From positions 1 to 64,000 of the forward strand of contig DATHRZ010000032.1 of the NCBI GenBank assembly GCA_035464655.1: a stretch of DNA of 64,000 bases, written 5' to 3'. This document shows, piece after piece, positions 50,552 through 59,474 of the stretch (its first letter is position 1; every line of letters begins with the position of its first letter). Origin of the DNA: JARFPW01 sp035464655 (GTDB lineage Bacteria; Gemmatimonadota; Gemmatimonadetes; Palauibacterales; Palauibacteraceae). The position numbers were made by a program, and so were the translations under genes. The notes beneath the pieces were generated by a model that saw only the letters and a program-made list of their open reading frames with translations, was not told the DNA's origin and did no database searches.

Positions 50552-52086
50552 CGATCCCCCTCGAGCGCTCGCTGCCAGGCGGAGCGCTCGACCGGCGGAG
50601 CGCCGGATGCCGCAATGGCGTCGCGTGCCGATGCGGCCGGGGCACCGCCCGCTGCCGCCACTCCCGCGCCGCTCCGCCGCGCATCCTCGAGCCAGGCGGC
50701 CGCCGCGAGGGCCGCCTCGAACGTCCAGTCTCCCCCCGCCTCGAGGAGATCGGAATGCTCCTCGATGTACCTGATCGACACGTCGCCGGCCCGGAAGTCG
50801 GGCTCGTCCATCACGGCCAGGTGAAACGGGATGGTCGTGCGGATGCCGGCGATGCGCAGTTCCCCCAGGGCCCGCTTCATCCGCTCGATCGCTTCGTCAC
50901 GGGACGGGGCCCGGGCGAGCAGCTTCCCGAGCAGCGGATCGTAATGCAGTCCCACAACCGTGCCCGCCTCGACGCCCCCGTCCCAGCGCACGCCGGGGCC
51001 CGACGGCAGGTCGATGGCGCGCACCGTTCCCGTGGCGGGAAGAAAGCCCGCGACCGGGTCCTCGCCGCCGATCCGGCACTCGATCGCGTGGCCGCGCGGC
51101 CGCGCCGCCTCGTCGGGCACCGTGAGCGACTCGCCCGCCGCGATCCGGAGCTGCCACTGCACGAGGTCGACCCCGGTGACGAGCTCGGTGACGGGGTGCT
51201 CGACCTGGATGCGGGTGTTCATTTCGAGGAACCAGAACTCGCCGTCCTGGAACATGAACTCGACGGTACCGGCGCCCACGTAGTCGACGGCGCGGGCCGC
51301 CTCGCACGCGACGGCGCCCATGCGCTCGCGCAGATCGGCGTCGAGCACGGGCGAAGGCGCCTCCTCGATCAGCTTCTGGTGGCGCCGCTGTATCGAGCAC
51401 TCGCGCTCACCCAGGTGGATGAGCCGGCCGTGCGCGTCGCCCAGCACCTGGATCTCGATGTGTCGCGGCCGCTCGAGGTAGCGCTCGAGGTAGACGCGGC
51501 CGTCGCCGAACGCCTGGGTTGCCTCGCGACCGGCCGCCTCGAACGCGGCCGCCAAAGTGTCGGGCGACTCGACGACGCGCATGCCCTTGCCGCCGCCGCC
51601 CGCCGCCGCCTTGAGCAGTACCGGATAGCCGATCTCGTCCGCCGCTTCTGCGGCCTCGGCAGCGCTGTCGAGGGCCCGTTCGGTGCCGGGCACGACGGGC
51701 ACACCCGCCGCGATCATCCGCGAGCGCGCCGCCGTCTTGTCGCCCATCGCGGCGATCGCGGCGGCGGGGGGCCCGACGAACACGAGGCCGGCGGCTTCCA
51801 CCCGCCGCGCGAACTCGGCGCTCTCGGCCAGGAAGCCGTAGCCCGGGTGGACGGCGTCGGCCCCCGTGGCTTCGCAGGCGGTGAGCAGCGCGTCGACGTC
51901 GAGGTAGCTGCGGGCCGCCTCGGCGGGTCCGATCGCCACGGCCTCGTCGGCCGCCGCGACGTGCGGCGCCCCGGCGTCGGCCTCGGAGTAGACGGCCACC
52001 GACCGAAGCCCGAGCTCGCGGCAGGCACGCGCCACACGCACCGCGATCTCGCCCCGGTTCGCGATGAGCACCGTCGTGAGCGTCAT
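50548..52086 (-). CDS. Acyl-CoA carboxylase, biotin carboxylase subunit
   Basis: The 512-residue ATP-grasp enzyme carboxylates biotin. Key segments: VLIANRGEIAVRVARACRELG, KAAAGGGGKGMRVV (ATP loop), HIEIQVLGDAHG, ERECSIQRRHQKLIEEAPSP and FLEMNTRIQVEHPVTE. After the biotin carboxylase core (about 1-445) it has a tail of about 65 residues resembling the start of a BT linker. Context with carboxyltransferase and methylmalonyl-CoA mutase points to propionyl-CoA carboxylase. No Shine-Dalgarno is clear. Confidence 0.93.
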   Translation of the reverse strand: MTLTTVLIANRGEIAVRVARACRELGLRSVAVYSEADAGAPHVAAADEAVAIGPAEAARSYLDVDALLTACEATGADAVHPGYGFLAESAEFARRVEAAGLVFVGPPAAAIAAMGDKTAARSRMIAAGVPVVPGTERALDSAAEAAEAADEIGYPVLLKAAAGGGGKGMRVVESPDTLAAAFEAAGREATQAFGDGRVYLERYLERPRHIEIQVLGDAHGRLIHLGERECSIQRRHQKLIEEAPSPVLDADLRERMGAVACEAARAVDYVGAGTVEFMFQDGEFWFLEMNTRIQVEHPVTELVTGVDLVQWQLRIAAGESLTVPDEAARPRGHAIECRIGGEDPVAGFLPATGTVRAIDLPSGPGVRWDGGVEAGTVVGLHYDPLLGKLLARAPSRDEAIERMKRALGELRIAGIRTTIPFHLAVMDEPDFRAGDVSIRYIEEHSDLLEAGGDWTFEAALAAAAWLEDARRSGAGVAAAGGAPAASARDAIAASGAPPVERSAWQRALEGDR

Positions 52087-52116
52087 GCTAGCATCATCGG
52101 CATCATCGGAGTGTCA

Positions 52117-53667
52117 TCAGAGCGGGATGTTGCCATGCTTCTTCGGCGGATTCCGGTCCCGCTTGTCGGCCAGCATCTCGAGCCCCGAGATCAGCCGCGC
52201 GCGCGTTTCGCGGGGGTCGATGACATCGTCGACGTAGCCCCGCCGCGCCGCCAGGTAGGGATGGGCGAACTTCTCGCGAAACTCCGCCTCGAGCTCCGCC
52301 GTGCGCGCCTCGGGATCGTCGGCCGCCGCGATCTCGCGCCGGTACAGCACCTCGACGGCGCCCTTCGGCCCCATCACGGCGATCTCGGCCGTCGGCCAGG
52401 CGAAGTTCAGATCGCCCCGGATGTGCTTCGACGACATCACGTCGTAGGCGCCGCCGTACGCCTTGCGCGTGATCACCGTCAGCTTCGGAACCGTCGCCTC
52501 GCAGTAGGCATACAGCAGCTTCGCCCCGTGAACGATGATCCCCCCGTGCTCCTGCGACACGCCGGGCAGGAAGCCGGGCACGTCTTCGAGCGTCACGAGG
52601 GGGATGTTGAACGCGTCGCAGAACCGCACGAAGCGGGCGCCCTTGCGGCTCGACTCGATGTCGAGCACCCCGGCGAGCACGGCCGGCTGATTCGCCACGA
52701 TCCCCACCGAACGTCCCCCGAGGCGCGCGAACCCGACGATCAGGTTCTGCGCCCAGCCCGCGTGCACTTCCAGAAAGCTCCCGTCGTCGACGATCGCCCC
52801 GATCACCCGGTGCATGTCGTACGGCTTCGCGGGCTCGTCGGGCACGAGGTCGAGCAGCGCCTCTTCGGCCCCCTCGGGCGGATCGTCCGTCGCGGCAGCC
52901 GGCGGGTTCTGCGTGTTGTTCGACGGCAGGTAGCCGAGCAGCTCGCGCACCGAGCGCAGACAATCGAGCTCGGAAGGCGAGCTGAAGTGCGCGACGCCCG
53001 ACTTCGTGGCGTGCGTTCGGGCGCCGCCGAGCTCCTCGAAACTCACGTCTTCGTGCGTAACGGTCTTCACGACGTTCGGACCGGTCACGAACATGTGGCT
53101 GATGCCCTCGACCATGAACACGAAGTCGGTGATGGCCGGCGAGTAGACGGCGCCGCCCGCGCACGGCCCGAGCACGACGCTGACCTGCGGGACGACGCCC
53201 GAGGCGAGCGTGTTGCGGAGGAAGAGCTCGGCGTAGCCGCCCAGCGAGGCGACCCCTTCCTGGATGCGCGCGCCCCCGGAGTCGTTGAGACCGACGATCG
53301 GCGCGCCGTTCTCGAGCGCGAGGTCGACCACCTTGCAGATCTTCTCGGCGTGCGCCTCGGACAGCGACCCGCCGAACACCGTGAAGTCCTGGCTGAACAC
53401 GAACACGAGCCGCCCGTCGACCTTCCCGTAACCCGTGATCACGCCGTCGCCGGGGATGCGCCGATCCTCGAGACCGAAGTCGGTGCTGCGGTGCTCGACG
53501 AACCGGTCGAGCTCGACGAACGAGTCCTCGTCGAGCAGGAGGTCGAGCCGCTCGCGGGCGCCCAGCTTGCCCTTGTCGTGCTGACGCTGGAGACGCTCGG
53601 GGCCGCCGCCTTCGCTTGCCCGGCGACGCTCCTCGTGCAACCGCTCCAGCTTGTCTCGCGTGCTCAT
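52117..53667 (-). CDS. Acyl-CoA (propionyl-CoA) carboxylase beta subunit
   Basis: The 516-residue carboxyltransferase transfers CO2 from biotin to the acyl-CoA. It has GKLGARERLDLLLDEDSFVELD, SQDFTVFGGSLSEAHAEKICK, GLNDSGGARIQEGVASLGGYAE and, in the C-terminal half, DVPGFLPGVSQEHGGIIVHGAKLLYAY and ITRKAYGGAYDVMSSKHI. The family pattern fits propionyl-CoA rather than acetyl-CoA enzymes, supported by the mutase downstream. GGAG precedes the ATG. It is the first gene of the cluster, behind the palindrome at 53711-53740. Confidence 0.93.
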   Translation of the reverse strand: MSTRDKLERLHEERRRASEGGGPERLQRQHDKGKLGARERLDLLLDEDSFVELDRFVEHRSTDFGLEDRRIPGDGVITGYGKVDGRLVFVFSQDFTVFGGSLSEAHAEKICKVVDLALENGAPIVGLNDSGGARIQEGVASLGGYAELFLRNTLASGVVPQVSVVLGPCAGGAVYSPAITDFVFMVEGISHMFVTGPNVVKTVTHEDVSFEELGGARTHATKSGVAHFSSPSELDCLRSVRELLGYLPSNNTQNPPAAATDDPPEGAEEALLDLVPDEPAKPYDMHRVIGAIVDDGSFLEVHAGWAQNLIVGFARLGGRSVGIVANQPAVLAGVLDIESSRKGARFVRFCDAFNIPLVTLEDVPGFLPGVSQEHGGIIVHGAKLLYAYCEATVPKLTVITRKAYGGAYDVMSSKHIRGDLNFAWPTAEIAVMGPKGAVEVLYRREIAAADDPEARTAELEAEFREKFAHPYLAARRGYVDDVIDPRETRARLISGLEMLADKRDRNPPKKHGNIPL

Positions 53668-53710
53668 TGGTCTCCGGGTGCGGTGACGTCAGGGGATAAG
53701 TGTTCGCCGC

Positions 53711-53740
53711 CTTCTATGCGTACAAGTGTACAACTAGAAG
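53711..53740. promoter_or_regulatory. 30-bp palindromic element ahead of the carboxylase cluster
   Basis: CTTCTA-N3-GTACA-N2-TGTAC-N3-TAGAAG, perfectly symmetric in the paired positions and extended by one more C/G pair (53710, 53741). It lies 44 bases upstream of the carboxylase beta ATG. A near copy is at 63933-63962. On the minus strand the second TTGTAC could act as -35 with ACTTAT as -10 (18-base spacer). This suits a dimeric repressor operator. Confidence 0.7.
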
Positions 53741-53818
53741 GAGACGCACCCCACAACATACGCAAGGGCGGGATACTGCGGGGTCGCGCCTTCAGGAACC
53801 TCTCGGACTTTCAGGCTG

Positions 53819-55702
53819 TCAGGGCGTCGAGTCGCGGCGGCGTGCCTCTTCCTCGGCCTCGCGCTCGAGGCGTTGCCTCTCCTGCTCGCGCGTCTCGATC
53901 GACCATTCGAGGATCGCGTCCGGATCGGGCTCGGTCAGCTCGGAGTGCAGAATCATCCAGACGCGCGCGCTGCGACTCAATCGTCGACCGTCGGGGTCGA
54001 ACGAGAACTCTCCCGTCGCGCCGCGTGCCCGGGAGACCCGCGACAGCGTCCGTGCGATCGCCGCCGGTCGTACCAGCCTCGGCTCCGACACGGAACGCAA
54101 GAGCAGCCACGCGGCGTCGTAGCCCAACGCGCCGAATGCGTTCTCGGGCAGCGAGCGGCGGTAGGTCTCATCCCATGCCGCCGCGAAACGCTCCCACTCG
54201 GCGTTGCCTTCGCGCTCGAAGTACACGGCGGCCACGCGGTAGTCGGAGAACGGTTCGTCGAGGCGGCGCGCGACCACAGGGTGCGTCCAGTCCTGGCTGA
54301 CCAGGATGATCCGGCCGCGCAGGCCGTAGAAATGAAGCTGCGGCGCGACCTGGAGCACCTGGCGCGGGCCGTCGACGATCGTGTAGACGAAGTCGGGATC
54401 GGCCCCGGCCAGCGCGGCGATCTGCGCCTCGTGCGTGGTCGAGTCGGCGGAATAGGCCTGCCCGCCCACCCACTCGAAGCCCGCGCCTTCGGCGATGTCG
54501 CGGAAGATGCGCGCCCGGCGGCGCCCGCTCTCGTCGTCGGGATGCAGCGCCCCGACGCGGCCCGACTGGAACGCGGAGACCAGCCAGTTGGCCAGAGTCG
54601 TCGACTCGAGGCTGTCGCGGCGCGCCCGATCCCACAGCGAGTAGATATGCGGTGGAAGCCCCGAATCATCCGATGCCGTGGGGCTGACGACCATCAGCCC
54701 GGGCGCCCGGCGCGCGGCAGCCGCCGCCCGAAGGCCGTCCGTGGTGATCGGCCCGATGACGCCCGCCAGCTCGGGCTCGGCGGGCGGCGCCTCGCGCAGC
54801 GCGTCGCGATCCGCGCGGACCCCGCCATCGTCGCCGCCGTCGCCGTCCTCATCCTCCGCCCCTTCGACCGTCTCGCGCAGCGCGGCGGGCTCGTGGAACG
54901 CACTTGGCGCGAGCGCGGCGAAGCCGGACCCCACGCTGTCGACGGCGGCAGACTCGTCGAGCACGACCAGCTCGACCGGCACGCCCGATTCCTCTTCGTA
55001 CAACTCCGCGGCCAGCCGAGCGCCCTCGAGCAACTGATCGCCCACGGGCTCGAAGCCTCCGCTACGCGGCACGACGACGCCGAGGCGGATTCGTGCCTCC
55101 GCCGGCTCGACCCGGCCGGACAGCACGTCCTCCACCTTCCGGCGATCCGCGTCATGCAGGTCATCGGGATCGAGATCGCGCGCCAGTTCGCGGGCCCGTT
55201 CGTCGTCGCCCGACCGGGCTAGGGCCCAGGCCCGCTCCGCCCTCACGATGCCGAGGGCGCGCTCGTCCCTCGTCACGCGACGCGCCAGGCCGTCGAGTTC
55301 GTCGAGCGACATCCGACCTACCGCCGCGCGCATCTCGGTACGCCAGCTCTCGTCGAGCGCCGACGGATGATACAGGAACTGATCGACGGCCTCGACATCC
55401 TCGGCACGCGCGAGCAGCAGGCGCGCCAGGCGGCGCACCGAACGATCGTCGACACCGGGGCGGCGCGTCCAGGCACGGCTCAGCGAATCGGTGTGCGCGG
55501 CAGCCGCCAGGTAGTCACCGTCGAGCCATGCGCGCTCGGCCTCCGCCAGGGCGAGGCCCTCTGGGCTGTCGTCGTCCTCTTCCAGAACGACGCTGTCGGC
55601 GGGCTGCTCGTCGATCGGGCCCGGGCGGTCGCCGGGTGTCGTGCGCTCAGGAGCCGCGCAGGCTCCGAACGCCCCGACGGCCGCGAGGGCGACCCACGCC
55701 AA
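53819..55702 (-). CDS. LppC-like periplasmic-binding lipoprotein
   Basis: A 627-residue lipoprotein (VGAFGAC, Cys15). Residues 40-195 are helical and TPR-like; 205-600 form a type I periplasmic-binding fold (IRLGVVVPRSGGFEPVGDQLLEGARLAAELY, PELAGVIGPITTDGLRAAAAARRAPGLMVVSPTASD, DPDFVYTIVDGPRQVLQ, FGALGYDAAWLL). This two-part layout is that of LpoA/LppC activators of penicillin-binding proteins, and it also resembles amino-acid-binding proteins. An acidic insert (EGAEDEDGDGGDDGG) lies in the first lobe. The only usable start is a TTG at 55702, right after the rpsA hairpin, and its n-region lacks the usual Lys/Arg. Confidence 0.75.
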   Translation of the reverse strand: MAWVALAAVGAFGACAAPERTTPGDRPGPIDEQPADSVVLEEDDDSPEGLALAEAERAWLDGDYLAAAAHTDSLSRAWTRRPGVDDRSVRRLARLLLARAEDVEAVDQFLYHPSALDESWRTEMRAAVGRMSLDELDGLARRVTRDERALGIVRAERAWALARSGDDERARELARDLDPDDLHDADRRKVEDVLSGRVEPAEARIRLGVVVPRSGGFEPVGDQLLEGARLAAELYEEESGVPVELVVLDESAAVDSVGSGFAALAPSAFHEPAALRETVEGAEDEDGDGGDDGGVRADRDALREAPPAEPELAGVIGPITTDGLRAAAAARRAPGLMVVSPTASDDSGLPPHIYSLWDRARRDSLESTTLANWLVSAFQSGRVGALHPDDESGRRRARIFRDIAEGAGFEWVGGQAYSADSTTHEAQIAALAGADPDFVYTIVDGPRQVLQVAPQLHFYGLRGRIILVSQDWTHPVVARRLDEPFSDYRVAAVYFEREGNAEWERFAAAWDETYRRSLPENAFGALGYDAAWLLLRSVSEPRLVRPAAIARTLSRVSRARGATGEFSFDPDGRRLSRSARVWMILHSELTEPDPDAILEWSIETREQERQRLEREAEEEARRRDSTP

Positions 55703-55704
55703 TG

Positions 55705-55743
55705 CACGAGAGGGTCCGAACCCGGGGGCCGGACCCTCTCGTG
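55705..55743. terminator. 14-bp-stem hairpin between rpsA and the LppC-like gene
   Basis: CACGAGAGGGTCCG pairs perfectly with CGGACCCTCTCGTG around an 11-base GC-rich loop. It lies 28 bases beyond the rpsA stop (minus direction) and ends two bases before the LppC-like TTG start. No T-run follows, so it may protect the rpsA 3' end or dampen expression of the next gene. Confidence 0.65.
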
Positions 55744-55770
55744 ATGTGGCCGATCCGGCGCGACGACGAA

Positions 55771-58197
55771 TCAGGATGATTCCTCCTCGTCTTCGTCGTC
55801 CTCCTCGTCCTCCTCTATGTCGTCGTCTTCGTCTTCGTCGTCCTCCTCGTCCTCCTCTATGTCGTCGTCTTCTTCGTCGTCGTCTTCATCCTCGTCATCA
55901 TCATCGTCGTCGTCTTCGTCTACGTCATCGTCATCGTCTTCGTCATCATCGTCGTCGTCTTCATCTACGTCATCGTCGTCGTCTTCATCATCTTCATCAT
56001 CGTCGTCGTCCTCTTCATCGTCGCCTTCGTCGTCCTCATCATCGTCATCATCATCGTCATCGGACTCCGCCTCGGCCGTCGGCGCCTCGTCGCTATCCTC
56101 GTCGGCTCTGGAGTCCTCGTCCGCCTCGTCGCCGTCCTCGCTGCCCTCTTCGGCCTCGGCGGCACGCTGCACGCTGCCGAGCGGGCGATCCTTGATCTCG
56201 TCGGACAGCTCCGTCACTGACAGCACGATGCGGCGGTTGATCGGGTCGGACTCGAGCACCTTGAGGTTCAGCTCGTCCCCTTCGACGAACTTCATCGACG
56301 GATCGTCGAGCTCCTCTTCGACGCCGAGCTGGCTGATCGGCACGAAGCCCTCGACGTCGTCGCCCAGGTCGACCACGACGCCCTTGTCGAGCAGCCGCAC
56401 GACCGACCCCGCTACCTCGGTGTCGGGCTCGTACTTCTGTGCGAGCTCGTACCACGGGTCTTCGTCGGTCTGCTTGAGGCCGAGCGAGATCCGCTTCTGC
56501 TCGGGATCGATGTTGAGGATCACGACCTCGACCTCTTCGCCCTTGCGCACGATTTCCGACGGATGCTGCACGCGGCGCGTCCAGCTCATGTCGGAGATGT
56601 GGACCAGGCCGTCGATGCCGGGTTCGACTTCGACGAACGCGCCGAAGCTCGTGAGGTTGCGGACGACGCCGGTGATCCGCGTGCCCTGCGGATACTTCGC
56701 GGGCAGTGCGAGCCACGGATCCTCCTCGGTCTGCTTCATGCCGAGCGAGATCTTCTTGTCTTCCTCGTCGACGCGCAGGACGACGCACTCGACCTCTTCG
56801 TTGATCCCCAGGAGCTGCGAGGGGTGCCGGACGTTGCGGGTCCAGCTCATCTCGGAGATGTGGACGAGACCCTCGACGCCCTTCTCGAGCTCGATGAACG
56901 CGCCGTAATTCGTGATCGAGACGACCCGCCCCTTCACGCGGCTGCCGACCGGGTACTTTTCGGCCACGTCCTCCCACGGATACGCTTCGAGCTGCTTGAG
57001 ACCCAGCGAGATGCGCTCGCGGTCCCAATCGATGTCGAGAATCTTGACCTCGACCTCGTCGCCGATCGTCGTGACCTCGGACGGATGGCCGATGCGGCCC
57101 CACGACATGTCGGTGATGTGGAGCAGCCCGTCCATGCCGCCCAGGTCGATGAAGGCGCCGAAGTCGGTGATGTTCTTGACCACGCCGCTGCGGACCTGCC
57201 CGACCTCGAGCTCCTCCTTGAGCTCTTCGCGCTTCCCGGCGCGGATCTCTTCGAGGATCACGCGGCGGCTGACCACGATGTTCCGGCGCCGCTTGTTCAG
57301 CTTGAGGATCTTGAACTCGTACTCGTTGCCGATCAGGTCTTCGACGTTCGGAACCCGGCGGAGCGCGATCTGCGACCCCGGCAGGAACGCGTCGACGCCC
57401 ATCAGGTCGACCGTCACGCCGCCCTTGATCTTCCGCTTGAGCGCGCCCGGCACCGTCTCGTCGTTGTCGTAGGCGGACTTGATCTTCTCCCACACCCGAA
57501 GGAAGTCGGCCTTCTTCTTCGACAGGACGACGACGCCTTCCTGGTCCTCGAGGCTCTCGAGGAAGACTTCCACCTCGTCGCCCGGCTGCAGCTCTTCCGG
57601 ATTGCGGAACTCGTCGAGCGGGACCGCACCCTCGGACTTGAAGCCCACGTCGAGGATGACGGCCGTGTCGGTCGTCCGCAGAACCGTCGCCTTGACGATC
57701 TCTCCCTCGACGATGTCGCTGAGAGTGTCGTCGTACATCTCGAGCATCTGCTCGAACTCGTCGTCGGCGTACTCGCCGAGCTCGAGGTCTTCGACGCTCA
57801 TGCCGCCACCGGCCATGCCCCACTCCGTCGCGGTGACGTGCGAGGTCATCGTGGGCGCGGGCGCATCGGCGACGGGTTCCTCGGCCGCCTCGGCGGCCCG
57901 GGCGTCGGCGATGTCGGCGTCGACGGCCTCGGCCGTGGCCTCGGCTTCGTCGGACAACTCGACTTTGGCCGGAATGCCGGCCTCCTCGTCGGTTTCGACG
58001 GTCTCCTCGGTCGCTTCGACAGCGTCCTCGGCCGCATCGTCGGCCTCGTCGGCTTCGACAGTTTCCTCGGCGGCGGCAGCTTCAGCGGCGGCAGCGTCGA
58101 CAGCTTCGACGTCGTCGACCTGTTCTTCCTGCTCGCTGGCCGACTCGGGGGTTTCCGGACTGGAGGGCGTGGACTCGGTGGAGGTCTGCTCGTTCAT
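55771..58197 (-). CDS. rpsA: 30S ribosomal protein S1 with acidic extensions
   Basis: The 808-residue protein has six S1 RNA-binding domains at about 160-235, 255-320, 338-410, 423-497, 508-584 and 595-670; the repeated GAF(I/V)xLxxGxxGLxHIS(E/D)MSW motif is clear in domains 3-5. An acidic, Ala-rich extension of about 135 residues precedes them. The C-terminus ends in about 96 almost unbroken Asp/Glu residues, longer than any tail I know in typical S1 (usually 560-600 residues in total). The ATG lacks a Shine-Dalgarno, which is common for rpsA. Cmk lies two genes upstream, a usual partner. Confidence 0.93.
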   Translation of the reverse strand: MNEQTSTESTPSSPETPESASEQEEQVDDVEAVDAAAAEAAAAEETVEADEADDAAEDAVEATEETVETDEEAGIPAKVELSDEAEATAEAVDADIADARAAEAAEEPVADAPAPTMTSHVTATEWGMAGGGMSVEDLELGEYADDEFEQMLEMYDDTLSDIVEGEIVKATVLRTTDTAVILDVGFKSEGAVPLDEFRNPEELQPGDEVEVFLESLEDQEGVVVLSKKKADFLRVWEKIKSAYDNDETVPGALKRKIKGGVTVDLMGVDAFLPGSQIALRRVPNVEDLIGNEYEFKILKLNKRRRNIVVSRRVILEEIRAGKREELKEELEVGQVRSGVVKNITDFGAFIDLGGMDGLLHITDMSWGRIGHPSEVTTIGDEVEVKILDIDWDRERISLGLKQLEAYPWEDVAEKYPVGSRVKGRVVSITNYGAFIELEKGVEGLVHISEMSWTRNVRHPSQLLGINEEVECVVLRVDEEDKKISLGMKQTEEDPWLALPAKYPQGTRITGVVRNLTSFGAFVEVEPGIDGLVHISDMSWTRRVQHPSEIVRKGEEVEVVILNIDPEQKRISLGLKQTDEDPWYELAQKYEPDTEVAGSVVRLLDKGVVVDLGDDVEGFVPISQLGVEEELDDPSMKFVEGDELNLKVLESDPINRRIVLSVTELSDEIKDRPLGSVQRAAEAEEGSEDGDEADEDSRADEDSDEAPTAEAESDDDDDDDDEDDEGDDEEDDDDDEDDEDDDDDVDEDDDDDDEDDDDDVDEDDDDDDDEDEDDDEEDDDIEEDEEDDEDEDDDIEEDEEDDEDEEESS
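55789..55872. repeat. Perfect 42-bp tandem duplication in the rpsA acidic tail
   Basis: Two identical adjacent 42-base copies, 55789-55830 and 55831-55872, each encode 14 residues EDDDIEEDEEDDED. The repeat keeps frame. Upstream in the tail a looser VDEDDDDDD repeat occurs, so the tail seems to grow by in-frame slippage or unequal exchange. Confidence 0.85.
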
Positions 58198-58289
58198 ATT
58201 GAAAGACTACTTACGGACAAGGGTTGAGGTTGACGTCATTCGTTCGACGCACGACAAGCGCGGGAAAGTAGACACGACAAGGCCTTCCG

Positions 58290-59474
58290 TCAACCAGACG
58301 AGGGCCGGAGAGCCCGCGACGTCTCCGCCGCGATCCAGACCGCGAGGAATCCGCCCACCAGCGAGGGCCAGCCGGGGCCCGGGGAGCTCACGGCCCAGAT
58401 CCAGTGCCATACCCAGATCGAGGCAGCGGCGGCCCCGATCAGTCGCCACGTGCCGGGCCGGTAGCGCACCCGGCTCGTCCACCACACCACGGCCGGCACG
58501 GCCAGCACGAGCACGTCGTAGAATTCCACGTACAGGTTGGCCGCCACGGCGACGAGCACCGTAATGACGAGCTGGTCGCGAACGTCGGGCGAGCGCAGCC
58601 AGACCGACAGGCACGCGACGAGCGCGAGCAACTCGAGCATGACCCAGGCAACCTGCCCCGCGGCGGGCGAATACGAGCCGACGGTCGAGCGAGCGAACGC
58701 CTCGAAGGTCACCAGCTTGTGGGCAGGATAGGAGTACTCGCCCGTCGCCGGGTCGAGCAGGTCGCCGATGCCGGCCGGGCCGGCCACGAGGTAGGCCCGC
58801 CAGGCATCGAGGCCCATCGGAAGCGTCGAGAGAATCATCGCCGCGCCGACCAGCGCCATACCGCCGAGCGTCCGCCAGCGCCGGGTGACTACGAGCCAGG
58901 CAATGAAGAACAGAGCCCAGTTCGGCTTGATGCCCACCAGGCCGAGGAAGAGGCCGGCCGTGAACTCGCGGTCGTCACGAAGCGCCCACAGCGCTCCGGC
59001 CACGCCGACCAGCAGCAGCGCCGAATGCTGGCCGGTCACCAGCGTCGCGAAGAGCGCCGCGGAGCCGACGACGAACAGGGCGATCGTTTCAAACGACCGT
59101 GACGGAAGCGCCGCCGCCAGCAGCTTCAGACTCGACCCGGTGAGAACGATACTGGCCGCGACCGCCACCCCATAGTAGACGAGCGGCGGAAGCATGGACG
59201 CAAGCGCATACGGATAGAGAAGATACGGTGGGTAGAGCCAAAAGTAGTCGTCGATGCACTGTTCCACGTACGTGCTGACGGGCCCCGTTTCGAGGAACCG
59301 CTCACCGGCCGAGTAGAAGCAGAACCAGTCCCGCTGCCAGGCTGACGGGTCACTCCGGTTCAGCCAGAGGTAGCCAAGCCACAAGCCGAACGCCGTAAGC
59401 GCGAGCCCGAATAGCCCGAGGTGCAGCAGCCGGCGGCCCCGCCCCGGCGACTCGGCGGCGCCCCCGCGACCCAT
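58290..59474 (-). CDS. GT87-family (DUF2029) polytopic glycosyltransferase
   Basis: A 394-residue membrane protein with about 9-10 helices. The first periplasmic loop carries WQRDWFCFYSAGERFLETG and YVEQCIDDYFWLYPPYLLYPYALAS, with the early Asp and the YPP motif typical of GT87/DUF2029 mannosyltransferases that use polyprenyl-phosphate sugars. Acceptor unknown. The ATG overlaps the cmk stop by one base. It separates cmk from rpsA, which are often neighbours. Confidence 0.8.
   Translation of the reverse strand: MGRGGAAESPGRGRRLLHLGLFGLALTAFGLWLGYLWLNRSDPSAWQRDWFCFYSAGERFLETGPVSTYVEQCIDDYFWLYPPYLLYPYALASMLPPLVYYGVAVAASIVLTGSSLKLLAAALPSRSFETIALFVVGSAALFATLVTGQHSALLLVGVAGALWALRDDREFTAGLFLGLVGIKPNWALFFIAWLVVTRRWRTLGGMALVGAAMILSTLPMGLDAWRAYLVAGPAGIGDLLDPATGEYSYPAHKLVTFEAFARSTVGSYSPAAGQVAWVMLELLALVACLSVWLRSPDVRDQLVITVLVAVAANLYVEFYDVLVLAVPAVVWWTSRVRYRPGTWRLIGAAAASIWVWHWIWAVSSPGPGWPSLVGGFLAVWIAAETSRALRPSSG

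Noticed and set aside
50755..54300. Long plus-strand open frame opposite the carboxylase genes
   Set aside because: Same reason: shadow of high-GC genes on the minus strand with no recognisable domain.
55771..56100. rpsA acidic tail as a frameshift or sequencing artefact
   Set aside because: The frame stays open across varied GAC/GAT/GAA/GAG codons to a proper stop, and the exact 42-bp repeat keeps phase, so a genuine coding tail is more likely.
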